Positions 34,009-45,295 of a stretch of DNA of 64,000 bases are shown here, in pieces. The position numbers and the translations under genes are program-made. The DNA comes from Leucocoprinus leucothites (lineage: Eukaryota > Basidiomycota > Agaricomycetes > Agaricales > Agaricaceae). The notes under the pieces were generated by a model, which saw nothing but the letters and a program-made list of their open reading frames with translations, was not told the origin of the DNA and ran no database searches. The stretch is taken from positions 434,001 through 498,000 of the forward strand of contig JAACJO010000018.1 of the NCBI GenBank assembly GCA_013368445.1, in the 5' to 3' direction. The stretch's first letter is position 1, and every line of letters begins with the position of its first letter.

Positions 34009-34842
34009 TTACACCTGGTTCAGTCCATGTTCGATCCCTCCAGTGGGATAAAATACGGGCCTTGATATATGATCTTCATTGTTTCTTAAACGCTCCAATT
34101 GGAGGGTGTCGTTAGCCGGAAGACGTGTTGCTGTACGAGACGCGATAGTTGTGACAATCGGGGGACGGGACGGTGCTCGACCCATCCCTGGCAAGGAGAC
34201 GGAAGGGGGTGACCACACAGGACCTGGAGTAGGTGGTATTGGCGCCGAAGACTGAATTGACATTGGGGATCCAAAGAGGGTGGATGAGTGCGCACTCCTG
34301 GAAGCCTGGTTTTGGTTGGAGCGTGATATGGCAGGCGAAACTGATGAGTGACCCCCCACCGCCGCCTTGTCACCAGTGGATGAGCTTGTAGTGTTGGGGA
34401 GTCTCACATGCCACGGTTTCTCACAGAACGCCCCACCTCCAACATATACCGTACTGGAATAATCCGCCTGGGAAAGGACAAATGGAGGCACGTTCACCAT
34501 TCCAACCTCGACCGAAACCGTCGCCTCCAGCGCTTTCTCCTCTCTCTGCAACAGCATGCACGTGATTCCGCCACCATGCACCGCGAGTACTACCATATTA
34601 TTTGGCCGGCCTGTGACCATCGCTTTCGTGTATAAGCCGGTCTGAAGATTGACCAATGTAACTCTGTACGGGCATGGGATATTTCCCCTATCGCTTTCAA
34701 GTCGTTTTGTGGGGACATCCCATCGGGGAATAAGCCTGGAACAGGCGACCAACACGACACTCTGTTGCAACGACTGTGAGACAGTCCCAGATGGACATGT
34801 TTTATATGTTTGGGACATGGCTTCCTCCTGCATATGAGACAT
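34009..34842 (-). pseudogene. HET5: internally deleted HET-like copy with a surviving 277-codon ORF
   Basis: The first codons (MSQTYK) match the family start, then a one-base loss shifts the frame while the DNA still encodes the SIWDCL...CRVGRLFQ region in another frame. At about 34735 the sequence jumps to LIPRWDVPTKRLES, so about 550 codons, including the whole HET-like core and both membrane segments, are missing. The rest (TKAMVTGRPNNMVVLAVHGG to the tail EHGLNQV) is in frame and intact. The junction falls at a CCAG shared by both sides, suggesting a microhomology deletion. A product, if made, would lack all recognition and membrane parts. Confidence 0.8.
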
Positions 34843-36533
34843 GAGTTTCGAACTTATTCAAGAAAGATGTCGCAGAAGATGCCGACCCAATAAACTCAGT
34901 GAAGAAAGTGAAGGACGATTGGCAACACTTATGGTGCTCTCTTTAAAGGTATTGGTGTTTGTTTCGATATTTGTTCTTTATCGGTCCTTTGTAGTCGGAG
35001 GCTGCTAGTGAGAATGCCATACCAAGTATTGAGGGGACTTGGCACTGGAGTCTGGACCGGGTGTCAGTCGTAAATTGTGGCGTTCTAAGGAACCGATGAT
35101 CTATTTCTGAACTGAATAGATTATGAGCATTATGTATATGATACCTATGCTTGACTATTATAAGACACCCAGAGAACCTCATCAGCTCATCAGCTGAAGC
35201 GTTGACCGCACATGATCGCAAGAGCTCCAGAGCCTGGACGAGGCACTGGAAATGATTGAACTTCACACCTAGTTTCAGATAATGTTTGGCTGTTGGGATC
35301 ATTGCGATACGCGTCCAGAGGATCGTATCCAAAAGGGAGGTATTCAATTGGACATGGTGTTTGCGGCCGTCGATGCATTGGAATGAGAACATGCTCTATG
35401 ATAACAATGAGGATCAGACTAGACAAAATGATTGCTGGGATCCATCCAAGGCTTTTCCCGGCCTGAACAGAAAACAGATCACGTTCCAGAGATCCGCGAG
35501 GTCATGGATTCGCCCAGCCGCTCCCAGGGGGAAATATCAGAGCCGGACATTTAATAGATGAATTAGGACTCTTATACTTGACCGACATGACATTTAAGTT
35601 GAACCTAAGTCCGTGAATTCACTGAGAGATAGATCAATTCCAAGCACTCTGATTACCGAGGGAGTGTATATCATGTCGTTCCATGTATATGCACCCATCA
35701 CTATTTGTTTCTAGAATTTGGGAACATTGATCGAATAAGCGTTTATTAGCGTGCTGTCGACAGATGCGATTGGAGTTGATTCAAGTGGTGAGATCGACAC
35801 TATGATGGACCGAGTTGTGGAGAGGCTGTGAAGATCCAATTTCTATCAGTGTACCACCAGCAAAAGAACACATAATTCCATATGGCCCTAGATTTCGAGC
35901 TTGCGCAATGCGTAAGCAACCAATTACTACATGTCTACTTGCTTCAGTATCGACTACTCACAGAAGTGAATCTACCGCCATTCGAATGCAGCGGATGGGA
36001 AACTTAAATTTTCTGAACTGCTTATAGGAGCATAGAGACTCGAGTATCTTGACAGTTTTGGACTAAAATGAAATGTCTCACGAGTTATGGCTCCGTGGCC
36101 TTGTGCATGTTAAGAGCCTTCGGATCCGGTTACTTTGGGATGCGCGTCGTGATGACACATTTACGAGAAGTTTGATAGATACGACGCCATTAATTTTGGA
36201 CCTCCGGTCATGTGCTAGTTTTACTGGGTACAAGAATAGGCAAGGGTGGGTGCGGATGGCTGATTCGAACACCCGACTCCTGGCTGTTGCTTCTAGAATC
36301 AGCCCTGCGAGCGCGTGACTCGTCTCTCCCGAGGTTCAAACGTTCAATGCTCAGCCGGCTGGATCAGTCCAAGCGCATGAATATGGTTAGCAATGGTCGA
36401 TATAGAGTCCCTCTGGCTAATCATGCGTTGAACGCATGCACAACAGATGAAAACTACAGTCATACATTTGACAGTCAAAATTCTACATGGAAACTAATTG
36501 GGCCTGCTTAAACCTGCGACAGTCTGTTTACCT
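34843..36533. other. HET5 upstream flank and HET6 downstream flank
   Basis: The sequence is homologous to other array spacers. The region near 35343 preserves the site (ttcaattggacatgg) that is interrupted by the 1.35-kb element in the HET2 flank. The 36.1-36.5 kb part matches 15.6-16.0 kb. No gene is supported. Confidence 0.6.
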
Positions 36534-39095
36534 TTACACTTGACTCAGTCCACGGTTGACGACTTCAGAGGGATTGAAGTCCTCGCTCGATGTAGGAGCT
36601 TCACTGTGATTTACTTGCTCAATTGGAAGGGTATTGCCAACCGGACGACGCACGTCAGGATGAGTGGTGACAGCCGGGATGGCTAGGGAGCTGGATGGTG
36701 GCTGGCTCGTCTCTGGCAGCGAAAGGGAAGGGAGTGGCAATACAGTGCCTGGAGCAGGTGCGATGGATACTGAAGACAGAGGCGACACTGGGGATCCCAA
36801 GGGCATGGACGAGTGGGGGCTCTTGGAATTTTCGCTTTGGTTGGAGCCTGACATGGTGGGTAAAGCTGATGAACGACTTTCCGCTGCCTTGCTCGCGGGA
36901 GATGATTGCGTCACGGGGATAGGGGGCCTTATCTGCTGTGGTTTCTTGCAAAGTGCCTTACCTCCAACATAAACCGTTCCAGAATAGTCTGCCTGGGAAA
37001 GAACAAAGGGAGGCACGTTCACCATTCCAACCTTGACCGAAACCGTCGCCTCTAGCGCTTTCTCCTCTCTCTGCAACAGCATGCACGTGATTCCACCACC
37101 GTGGACCGCTAGGATGACCATATTATTTGGTCGGCCTGTGACCATCGCTCTTGTGTATACCCCATTCTGAAGGTCGACCAATGTGATTCTGTACGGGCGT
37201 GGGATGTTTCCCCCACTGTTCACAGGCTGTTTTGTGGGTACGTCCCATCGAGGAATGAGCTGGCGGTTGCCCCACTCGGTCATGTTGCGATAGCTGAAAT
37301 ATTTTTTGGCCAGAAGGGGAATTGGGTCCCGGCGACGATCATCGTAGACAACCCACCCATCCTTCTTTACATAGATTGTCCCAACTAATAACTCGAGCGT
37401 CGTGAAAGAGACGCAGGTAAGGTACAGAATAGGCACTCCTACTCTGTAATTGAAGAGCAGAATGGACCCGATGAACTCGAGAATTAAAGCAATGGTAATT
37501 GAGTAGATCTTCAGAATTTTCATATCCGGGTTGCGAAAGAGAGCAGAGTCATCGCGACGTAACATGTGTTTGATGTTGACTGATTTCGGTCCTATGATGG
37601 AAAGGACAGGCTGGAATGTTCTTCGCTCTTCGCCGCGGAACTTTGCCGGGATCGCAGTGGATAGCGGCTCAAGGCGCTCACGGCCTTCCTGCGGCCTGAT
37701 TGGCCGTCCCCACCACCGATACTCCTCCACCCATGGATCGGCTGTCTGACAAACAGCGGCAAGCGCCGCCGCATTGTAATATCCCTGATTCAGTTCCAAT
37801 AGCCAAGCCAAGTCAGCCCACCCGTCTACACCCTGCAGGTCCTCTAGCTTCGAACGTCGTGGGAGGAGACCATTCAGTGCCTTTCCCAGCATGTTGTGCA
37901 TGTGGAAGCCATCAGCTTCATCCCGGCGGATTGCTTCGACGACGAGGGAGTGAATCGCAGACTGCCAATGAACTGACCCAGAATTCGTGGAATGCTGCAT
38001 GATGTTGTAGAGATGCCATTGCTTCTCCTTGGCTGCTCTGGCCTGCATGGACCCACGGAACTCTCGTCCTGGAAGGACGGTGATCGAGCTGACGAGTTTA
38101 CCGTTCGGACCTGGCCTCCTAGTCATCTGCAACACTTCTTCCGTGTACATGATCTCGCCGAGTGTGAATAGACGCTTTCCCCAAGCGCATTCTGAGTCGG
38201 TATGATCACATCTGGCCTCGTGGCAGAAGACGGCGACCTGCTTTGCGCCTCGGAATATATCGGTTAGCTGACCGAGTTCCAATCCCCTCTGTCTGTTGAT
38301 TTCCCTCTTTTCATCTTGTGTACCTTTGGGGAGCTGGGCATCCGACAAGCAAAACTCGTCGAGCCATATGTACTCGACACCGTCAGTTTTGCCTGGAATT
38401 GACACTCTTGCCTCGGCGTAGCACTCGAGCACCATGTGTGCAATCAGTTGACGATTGGCGAGGCTGACCTCTCGATCTACATCGGACGAGGAATCGAGTT
38501 GTCGCTTAGCTTCCTTGGTGTACATGTGAGTGGCGCTCTTCATGGGATAGCTAATAGCTATATAGCCAGAGTCTTGAATAGCCTTTCGCGTGGCTAGTTC
38601 ATCTGGGGAAAGCGCTGCCTCATCCGGGTGACCGCCGTCATATGGGACCTGTTGTTCGAAGGATATGCTGGTCCCTTTGAAATGTACCTCAAGCAGCCAG
38701 TTGGGCTTATTGTTTGTGATGGCGTACTCGCCACTCGCACAGACTCCCGGCACAAACCACCGACGCCCCACGCTTGGAGGCTCGAGGATGATCGCATCCG
38801 GTATGTGCGGCCATTCGACTTTCCAGGGGATTGTGGCTCTGATGACTTGTTTCCAGGGTGTTGCGGCATATGACCATATCACATAGATCGGTGCAAGAGG
38901 AATGGCAATGAATACCCGGAGACAGTTGGCGAAAACGTGCCATTCACTGTCTGGGTCCCTTCCAAACCATAGAGGAGCCAGAACACCAGGATCTTCCCGG
39001 AACAAACGATCAATACGACATTCCGTGACAACGACTCTGAGACAGTCCCAGATGGACTTGTTTTTGTACGTTTGTGACATAGATATATCCTGCAT
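36534..39095 (-). CDS. HET6: HET-like membrane protein, 853 aa
   Basis: An uninterrupted frame, the best reference copy. Landmarks by residue: hydrophobic stretch 58-78; YIAISYPM 179-185; EYIWLDEFCLSD 241-252; QRGLELGQLTDIFRGAKQ 269-286; WGKRLFTLGEI 305-314; HLYNIMQHSTNSGS 361-374; LPRRSKLEDLQGVDGWADL 411-429; hydrophobic segments about 529-548 and 553-575; VTGRPNNMVILAVHGGG and VNVPPFVLSQADYSGT after the hairpin; Ser/Pro tail ending NRGLSQV. The spacing from SYPM to RLFTLGE (about 125 residues) fits the HET domain. It is the counterpart of HET2 in the second duplicated block. Position of the domain relative to the membrane is not known. Confidence 0.82.
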   Translation of the reverse strand: MQDISMSQTYKNKSIWDCLRVVVTECRIDRLFREDPGVLAPLWFGRDPDSEWHVFANCLRVFIAIPLAPIYVIWSYAATPWKQVIRATIPWKVEWPHIPDAIILEPPSVGRRWFVPGVCASGEYAITNNKPNWLLEVHFKGTSISFEQQVPYDGGHPDEAALSPDELATRKAIQDSGYIAISYPMKSATHMYTKEAKRQLDSSSDVDREVSLANRQLIAHMVLECYAEARVSIPGKTDGVEYIWLDEFCLSDAQLPKGTQDEKREINRQRGLELGQLTDIFRGAKQVAVFCHEARCDHTDSECAWGKRLFTLGEIMYTEEVLQMTRRPGPNGKLVSSITVLPGREFRGSMQARAAKEKQWHLYNIMQHSTNSGSVHWQSAIHSLVVEAIRRDEADGFHMHNMLGKALNGLLPRRSKLEDLQGVDGWADLAWLLELNQGYYNAAALAAVCQTADPWVEEYRWWGRPIRPQEGRERLEPLSTAIPAKFRGEERRTFQPVLSIIGPKSVNIKHMLRRDDSALFRNPDMKILKIYSITIALILEFIGSILLFNYRVGVPILYLTCVSFTTLELLVGTIYVKKDGWVVYDDRRRDPIPLLAKKYFSYRNMTEWGNRQLIPRWDVPTKQPVNSGGNIPRPYRITLVDLQNGVYTRAMVTGRPNNMVILAVHGGGITCMLLQREEKALEATVSVKVGMVNVPPFVLSQADYSGTVYVGGKALCKKPQQIRPPIPVTQSSPASKAAESRSSALPTMSGSNQSENSKSPHSSMPLGSPVSPLSSVSIAPAPGTVLPLPSLSLPETSQPPSSSLAIPAVTTHPDVRRPVGNTLPIEQVNHSEAPTSSEDFNPSEVVNRGLSQV

Positions 39096-39212
39096 GAGAC
39101 GTGAGTTTCAAGCAAGTTTAAGAGAAAATGCGTCAGGAAATGTACCGGCCTCAGTATCCTCAGTGAAGTCTAGAACCAGGGGTGATGGTTGGCTATGCTT
39201 GCTACTCTCTTG

Positions 39213-39220
39213 TATTTAAA
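39213..39220 (-). promoter_or_regulatory. TATA-like element of HET6
   Basis: tatttaaa on the plus strand, 118 bp upstream of the HET6 ATG, the same distance as in HET2. Confidence 0.5.
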
Positions 39221-39224
39221 GGTA

Positions 39225-40251
39225 TTTGGTGTTTGTTTCAACCTTTGTTCTTCATCAGTCCCTCGAAAGAGGCTGCTAGTGGGAGCACCGAAAACAAGCA
39301 ATGATCAGGCATGGCACAGGATCGTGAATTATGGCATTCTAGGAACGTGTAGAACTATTTTCGAATTGAATTGAATTATGAGCATTATGATGGAATATGT
39401 GGCCCCTGTGCTAGGACAAACAGAGCATCTTCTTATCATCGACTGAAGCAGGTTTGACTGCACATGGCCTCGCCAAGAGTTTAAGATCAGGTTTTGGGAC
39501 CGGGTGATGATTGAACTTCTTATCCAGATTCAGATCGAGTTTAGTTGTTGGATTACCGCAGTACACTTTCGGATGATCATGTCTAAAAGGGTGGATATTC
39601 CTTTGCTAGAACTGGACAAGATGTTTGCGGCTGCTGATTCAACATATGAGAATAGCCTCTAAAATTTTTACTCTGCTGTCATTCTTCTGGCATATCTGAA
39701 GACAAAAAGCTGATACAAAGAGCAACGCCACGATGGTCTCTGTCCTACAAATAAAATCATGGGCATCGAGGCTCAACGATGGTCGAAATTCTGCCTATCC
39801 ACAAGGTCCTATCTCTACACAGATTCACTATAAATACGCGAATTACGAGGCGAACAGATAAAACATGGCTATAGCTGTAAACCGAGGAAAAGTTCTTCCT
39901 CCGCAAAAAAGATGGATATGAACCTCAGAGCCGTGAGCTAAAGGACCGGATTGACAACTAAGACTCAGTGGCTACAGTACTAGTAGCTATAATAGGAGCT
40001 CCGCTCTGGTATGCTCATAAGCTTGATGGACAGACCAAACAAATCAAATAGTTGTGAAGCGCACAAGATTTTTACTAGCCGAAGTATGGCTCAGGGATCC
40101 AGGGTGTTCTGGCATCACCCTCAGGGAAAAAATATCGGAACCAAACACTATTTAGTAGATGAACTAGGACTCATTATATCAACATTTCTCGGAGGTGAAT
40201 CATGATCAACAATTCCATAATCTACTGAAGGAGGTAACCCTTTACACCTTG

Positions 40252-40286
<35 letters not shown>

Positions 40287-41200
40287 ATCATCTAGTTCCA
40301 TCTATATTATTTCTTTGTTAACTGTCATTAGAGTTTCTGGAATTTATCCGAGGGAACAAAAAAAAGCATGAAGACCGTCTAAAGCATTGCTGTGGCTGGA
40401 GTCTATTGCAGTGGTAACGTTATGGCTCCAACATTAAGTATCGAGTTATGGAAATATTGTGGAGATTCAATTTGTATCAGGCTCCACCGGTCAAAGAACG
40501 CAAAATTTGGCACCGCCCTGACTTCCAGGCCTGCATAATTAGCCACTTCCCACTAAATTTTACATATCTACTCACTCCACTGCCCAGTGTATTAGGATGA
40601 GCCACAGAAGTGAATCTATTGGTATTCAAATAAGGCAGATGGGAAAAACTGCACTCTTGGACCACTTACAGTGGAAGCATAGAGGCTCATAATTTCAGAT
40701 CGACATGAATCTCCCGGTTTAACTGTGTGGCATTGTGTACATTTGAGTCTGACCTGGTCACTTTGGAGTGCTTGCCATGACGACTCTTTGACGGGATACT
40801 TGATAGACACAACTTTATTAATTCTGGGCCTTGAGGTCATGCGCTCGTTTTATAGAGGATCAGAATAGGCAAGTACATGTGTGGATGACGAATTTTTAGT
40901 ATTCGTCAGCTCTTATTCTTTCATTATGATATTCTCTGGCACATGGTTGCTACTTTTGGAATCTGTCTTAAGTGCTTTGGCTGCATCCATCCTAGCACGC
41001 AGCTAGCGGGGTTCATGAGCTTGTGACCAATCATGCATTCAACGCTTGCATAACAGATGGGATAGCTACAGTAATATATTCCGGGTCAAACCGAAACACA
41101 GAATACATTTGACGTTCAAAATTCCGTATGAAAATTACTTGGACCCGATTAGATTTACGGCAGTCCATTCTCCGATACACTATGTTCCACTTCTCTATCG
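39225..41200. other. Spacer matching 18.7-21.8 kb; no gene
   Basis: Aligns with the HET2-HET3 spacer except that the 1.35-kb element is missing at 39600. No coding ORF is supported. Confidence 0.6.
40255..40283. repeat. (GA)n microsatellite
   Basis: An uninterrupted GA tract of 29 nt in the HET6-HET7 spacer; the corresponding site in the HET2 spacer (near 21160) lacks it. Confidence 0.95.
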
Positions 41201-41426
41201 TCAGAGGGCTTGATGTTCCGACTCGATATAGGAGCTTTATTTAGAGGTATTCCCAACCGGGCGACGCGCTCCTGGATGACCCACAATAGCTGTGGCGGCT
41301 GAGGAGCTAGATGGTGTCTGTCTCATCTCTGACAAGGGTATGGAGGGGAGAGATGCACAATGCGCCCCGGAGGAGGTGCGATGGATCTGAAGATGGAGGA
41401 GACATTGGGGACCCCAAAAGAGTGCA

Positions 41427-43706
41427 TTACTCGTGTCGACTCTTGGAAGTCTCGCTTTGGTTGGAGCGTGATATGGTGGACGAAGCGAATGAGTGATTGT
41501 CCACTGGCTTGTCAGTGCGGGTCACAGTGCTAGGAAAGTTCTCACCCCACGGTTTCTCGCAGAGCGCACCGCCTCCAACATAAACCGTCCCAGAATAATC
41601 TGCCTGAGAAAGGACAAAGGGTGGAACATTCACCATTCCAACCTTGACTGAAACTTTTGCTTCCAGTGCCTTCTCCTCTCTCTGCAACAGCATACACGTG
41701 ATTCCGCCACCATGGACCGCTAGGATGACCATATTGTTTGGCCGGCCTGTCACCATCGCTTTCGTGTATACCCCGGTCTGAAGGTTGATCAATGTGACCC
41801 CGTATGGGCGTGGGATATGTTCCCCTGCACTCTCGAGCTGTTTGGTAGGTACATCCCACTTTGGGATGAGCTGACGGTCCCCCCACTCGGTTGTATTGCG
41901 ATAGCTGAAATCTCTTGCCGCTAGAAATGATATTGGGTCACCAAGACGATCCTCATAGACAATCCATCCATCCTTCTTCACATATATCGTCCCAACCAAT
42001 AGCTCGAGCGTTGTGAAAGAGACGCAGGCAACGTAAATGATCGGCAACCCCACTCTGAAGTTGAAGAGCAGGAAGAGCCCGATGAACCCCAGAGTAGCAG
42101 CAATGGTGATTGAATACATCTTCAAAATTCTCATTTCCGGGTTGCGAAAGAGAGCAGAGTCATCGCGACGTAACATGTGTTTGACCTTGACTGATTTCGG
42201 ACCTATGATGGAAAGGACTGGCTGGAGTGTTTTTCGCGCTTCGTCACGGAACTTTGCCGGGATCGCAGTGGAAAGTGGCTCAAGGCGCTCACGGCCCTCC
42301 TGCGGCCTGATTGGCTTTCCCCACCACCTATACTCCTCCACCCATGGATCGGCTGTCTGACAAACAGCAACAAGCGCCGCCGCATTGTAATATCCCTGAT
42401 TCAGTTCCAATAGCCAGGCCAAGTCAGCCCACCCGTCTACACCCTGCAGGTCCTCTAGCTTCGAACGTCGTGGGAGGAGACCATTCAGTGCCTTTCCCAG
42501 CATGTTGTGCGTGTGGAAACCGTCTGCTTCATCTCGGCGGATTGCTTCGACCACGAAGGAGTGAATGGCAGATTGCCAATGGACTGACCCGGAATTCGTG
42601 GAATGCTGCATGATATTATAGAGATGCCATTGCTTCTCCTTGACTGCTCTGGCCTGCATGGACCCGCGGAACTCCCGTCCGGGAAGAACAGTGATGGAGT
42701 TGGCGAGATTACCGTCCGGACCTGGCCTCCTAGTCATCTGCAACACTTCCTCAGTGTACATGATCTCGCCGAGTGTGAATAAACGCTTTCCCCAAGCGCA
42801 TGCTGAGTCGGTATGGTCGCACCTGGCCTCATGGCAGAAGACGGCGACCTGCTTTGCGCCTCGGAATATATCGGTTAGCTGACCGAGTTCCAATCCCCTC
42901 TGCTTGTTGATTACCTTCTTGTCATCCCATGTAGCTTTGGGAAGCCGAGCGTCTGATAAGCAAAACTCATCTAGCCACACGTACTCGACACCGTCGGCCT
43001 TGCCTGGAATCGACGCCCTTGCCTCGGCGTAGCACTCGAGCACTATGTGTGCGATCAGTTGACGATTGGCGAGGCTGACCTCGCGATCTACATCAGACGA
43101 GGAATCGAGCTGTCGCTTGGCCTCGTTGGTGTACATGTGAGTGGCGCTCTTCATGGGATAGCTAATAGCTATATAGCCAGAGTCTTGAATAGCCTTTCGT
43201 GTGGCCAATTCATCTGGGGAAAGCGCTGCCTCATCCGGGTGACCGCCATCATATGGTACCTGTCGTTCGAAGGATATGCTGGCCCCTTTGAAATGTACCT
43301 CAAGCAGCCAGTGGGGCTTATTGTTTGTGATGGCGTACTCGCCACTCCCAAAGACCCCCGAACCAAACTTCTGAGGCCCCATGCTTGGAGGCTCGAGGAT
43401 GATTGCATCCGGTACGTGAGGCCATTCGACTTTCCAGGGGATTGTGGCTCTGATGGCTTGTTTCCAAGGTGCTGCTATATAGAACCATAACACGTAGATA
43501 GGTGCAAGAGGAATAGCAAAGAATACGCGGAGACAGTTGGCGATGACGTGCCATCCACTGTCTGGGTCCCTTCCAAACCATAGTGGAGCCAGCACACCAG
43601 GATCTTCCCGGAACAGACGATCGATCCGACATTTTGTGACAACGATACTGAGGCAGTCCCAGATGGACGTGTTTTTGTATGTATGAGGCATAGATATCTC
43701 CTGCAT
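41427..43706 (-). CDS. HET7: HET-like membrane protein with truncated tail, 759 aa
   Basis: All core landmarks are intact (YIAISYPMKS, EYVWLDEFCLSD, WGKRLFTLGEI, two hydrophobic segments, VTGRPNNMVILAVHGG). The frame ends at a TAA in the Ser-rich tail (SKSRHE then stop at 41427), where HET8 reads on through HESSTLLG; the alignment needs no gap, so two substitutions made the stop. Sequence homologous to the missing 90-100 codons continues to about 41200. If the tail is dispensable the gene may work. Its sister in the first block is the relic HET3. Confidence 0.75.
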   Translation of the reverse strand: MQEISMPHTYKNTSIWDCLSIVVTKCRIDRLFREDPGVLAPLWFGRDPDSGWHVIANCLRVFFAIPLAPIYVLWFYIAAPWKQAIRATIPWKVEWPHVPDAIILEPPSMGPQKFGSGVFGSGEYAITNNKPHWLLEVHFKGASISFERQVPYDGGHPDEAALSPDELATRKAIQDSGYIAISYPMKSATHMYTNEAKRQLDSSSDVDREVSLANRQLIAHIVLECYAEARASIPGKADGVEYVWLDEFCLSDARLPKATWDDKKVINKQRGLELGQLTDIFRGAKQVAVFCHEARCDHTDSACAWGKRLFTLGEIMYTEEVLQMTRRPGPDGNLANSITVLPGREFRGSMQARAVKEKQWHLYNIMQHSTNSGSVHWQSAIHSFVVEAIRRDEADGFHTHNMLGKALNGLLPRRSKLEDLQGVDGWADLAWLLELNQGYYNAAALVAVCQTADPWVEEYRWWGKPIRPQEGRERLEPLSTAIPAKFRDEARKTLQPVLSIIGPKSVKVKHMLRRDDSALFRNPEMRILKMYSITIAATLGFIGLFLLFNFRVGLPIIYVACVSFTTLELLVGTIYVKKDGWIVYEDRLGDPISFLAARDFSYRNTTEWGDRQLIPKWDVPTKQLESAGEHIPRPYGVTLINLQTGVYTKAMVTGRPNNMVILAVHGGGITCMLLQREEKALEAKVSVKVGMVNVPPFVLSQADYSGTVYVGGGALCEKPWGENFPSTVTRTDKPVDNHSFASSTISRSNQSETSKSRHE

Positions 43707-43830
43707 GAGACATGAGTTTCAAGCTCGTTCAAGAGAAAACGCATCGGGGAATGTACTGGCCTCAGTAACTTTAGTGAATCCTATAACTTGGGGTGATGGC
43801 TGGCTATGCTTGCAGCTTGCTACCCTCCTG

Positions 43831-43838
43831 TATTTAAA
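43831..43838 (-). promoter_or_regulatory. TATA-like element of HET7
   Basis: tatttaaa on the plus strand, 125 bp upstream of the HET7 ATG, in the conserved family context. Confidence 0.5.
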
Positions 43839-43885
43839 GGTATTTGATCTTTTGTATCAGACTTTGTTCTGTAGTGATGGATTCG

Positions 43886-45145
43886 TGGCTAGGCGAGGAA
43901 AGCGCGCAATCCATCATTTTTAGCATACACTATTTTTAGTAACAGAACCTTTTTAGTCTCGTACCATCATCATCGCGTTCGCGTTCTCGTACTCATTTTT
44001 CGCCCTCGAATATCATTTTGCACTCTCGCATATTACCAGTGACACCCTGCCCTCCTGGGCCTGCCACCTTCGTTACAATTGGAGCCCACCGCAAGGGGCA
44101 GGGGCTGTTCACACCACTCCCCTCGACCCTGACCTACCCTATCGGACTATTCCCTGGCAACGACGCGTTCCCTCGCGTTCGTTTCACTTCCTGGCAACGG
44201 TATGGCAGGGTATGGCCCTGGAGAGCGATAACAACGACGGATGCGCGTCTAGCACGGCACCACTTGCGGCAGGATGGCATTGACAATCATGGATGTGCCT
44301 TACTATGACTCCAGGTTCCTGTAGGAGTTATTTTGTTTCTTTAACCCATTTGAAGCCTATGCTCAGGAGGCTACACTCGAGACAAGGGGGATGAAGCATC
44401 AAGCGGTATGATGTGCTGAACAGCGGGACACATCGTACTGGGAGACTCTATGTGGCTACGGCTACGACTACGAGGTGTTGAAGAAGACGATTTTGGACGG
44501 CTATGTAGGTTACGAGCTCAATGGCACTAGTTTTACGGAGAAGACCCTTTCGAAGTTTATCAAGCAGTCGAAGTGTGACAGTAACGACGAAGAAGAGCTC
44601 GAAGCATATTTTAGAAGATTTCAGAGAAGAGCACAGTTTTATGGAAGAGAGATATTATTGATGATGACGACTGCAACTGGTATTTTTGGAAAGGCCTACC
44701 TTCGAAGAAGTGCAAACTGATTCGAAAGCACCTCGGAGTTCGGAAGCATACGACCCCTTATTTGAGCAAGTCGTCGATGCAGGAAGGGCAATTTTTGCAA
44801 GAGAGGGTAGAGATTCAGATTCGGAGTCAAATGATGAGGATGAGAATGACGCTCGAAGGGAGACTATGGAGGCCAAACAGCAGGTGGAGGAGATTTCAGA
44901 GTTGGGGAAGCAGGACGGTGGAGAGGTAGAGCGGGGGTTTGAAGAAGGAGCTGAAGTTGGTGGGAGTGATGTAGCCAACAAGCTGACCAAGAGAGGTGTA
45001 CAAGGAGGTGATGAGGGCATCACACCGAAGGATGGAGAGGGAGAGGATGATGAAGACGGCAGCAAGATGGAGTTGGACTGACGAAGGGACAACGATCGAA
45101 CATGGTGAAGACTTGCTCGATTGCAATGTCACTTCTCTGCTTGAT
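43886..45145 (+). mobile_element. LTR-retrotransposon gag relic
   Basis: This 1.26-kb stretch has no counterpart in the other spacers: homology to the HET6 flank stops at about 43886 and homology to the common 3' flank resumes at about 45145. The plus strand encodes gag-like pieces in three frames: EEELEAYFRRFQRRAQF (about 44596), then CNWYFWKGLPSKKCKLI (about 44672), then DPLFEQVVDAGRAIF (about 44750), followed by an acidic run. The FWKGLP and DxGRxxF segments resemble gag proteins of basidiomycete gypsy-type elements. Frameshifts separate them. No pol region or clear LTRs are present. A short inverted pair (tgatggatt, aatccatca) lies near 43877-43917. Confidence 0.6.
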
Positions 45146-45295
45146 TCATTGTCAATGGTTGATATAGAGTTCCCCCTTTGACTGATCACGCAGCTCACAT
45201 AAAAAAATGGGATAACTACAGTAATACGTTTGACAGTCAAAACTCCACATGAAAACTGATCGAGTCCGACTAAACATGCGACAGTCCGTTTGCCT

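Noticed and set aside
36255..36285. tRNA T-arm-like ggttcgaatc word on the reverse strand (tgttcgaatca)
   Set aside because: The region is part of the repeated HET 3' flank and no acceptor stem, D-arm or anticodon arm can be formed around it; the copy at 15750 lacks the word.
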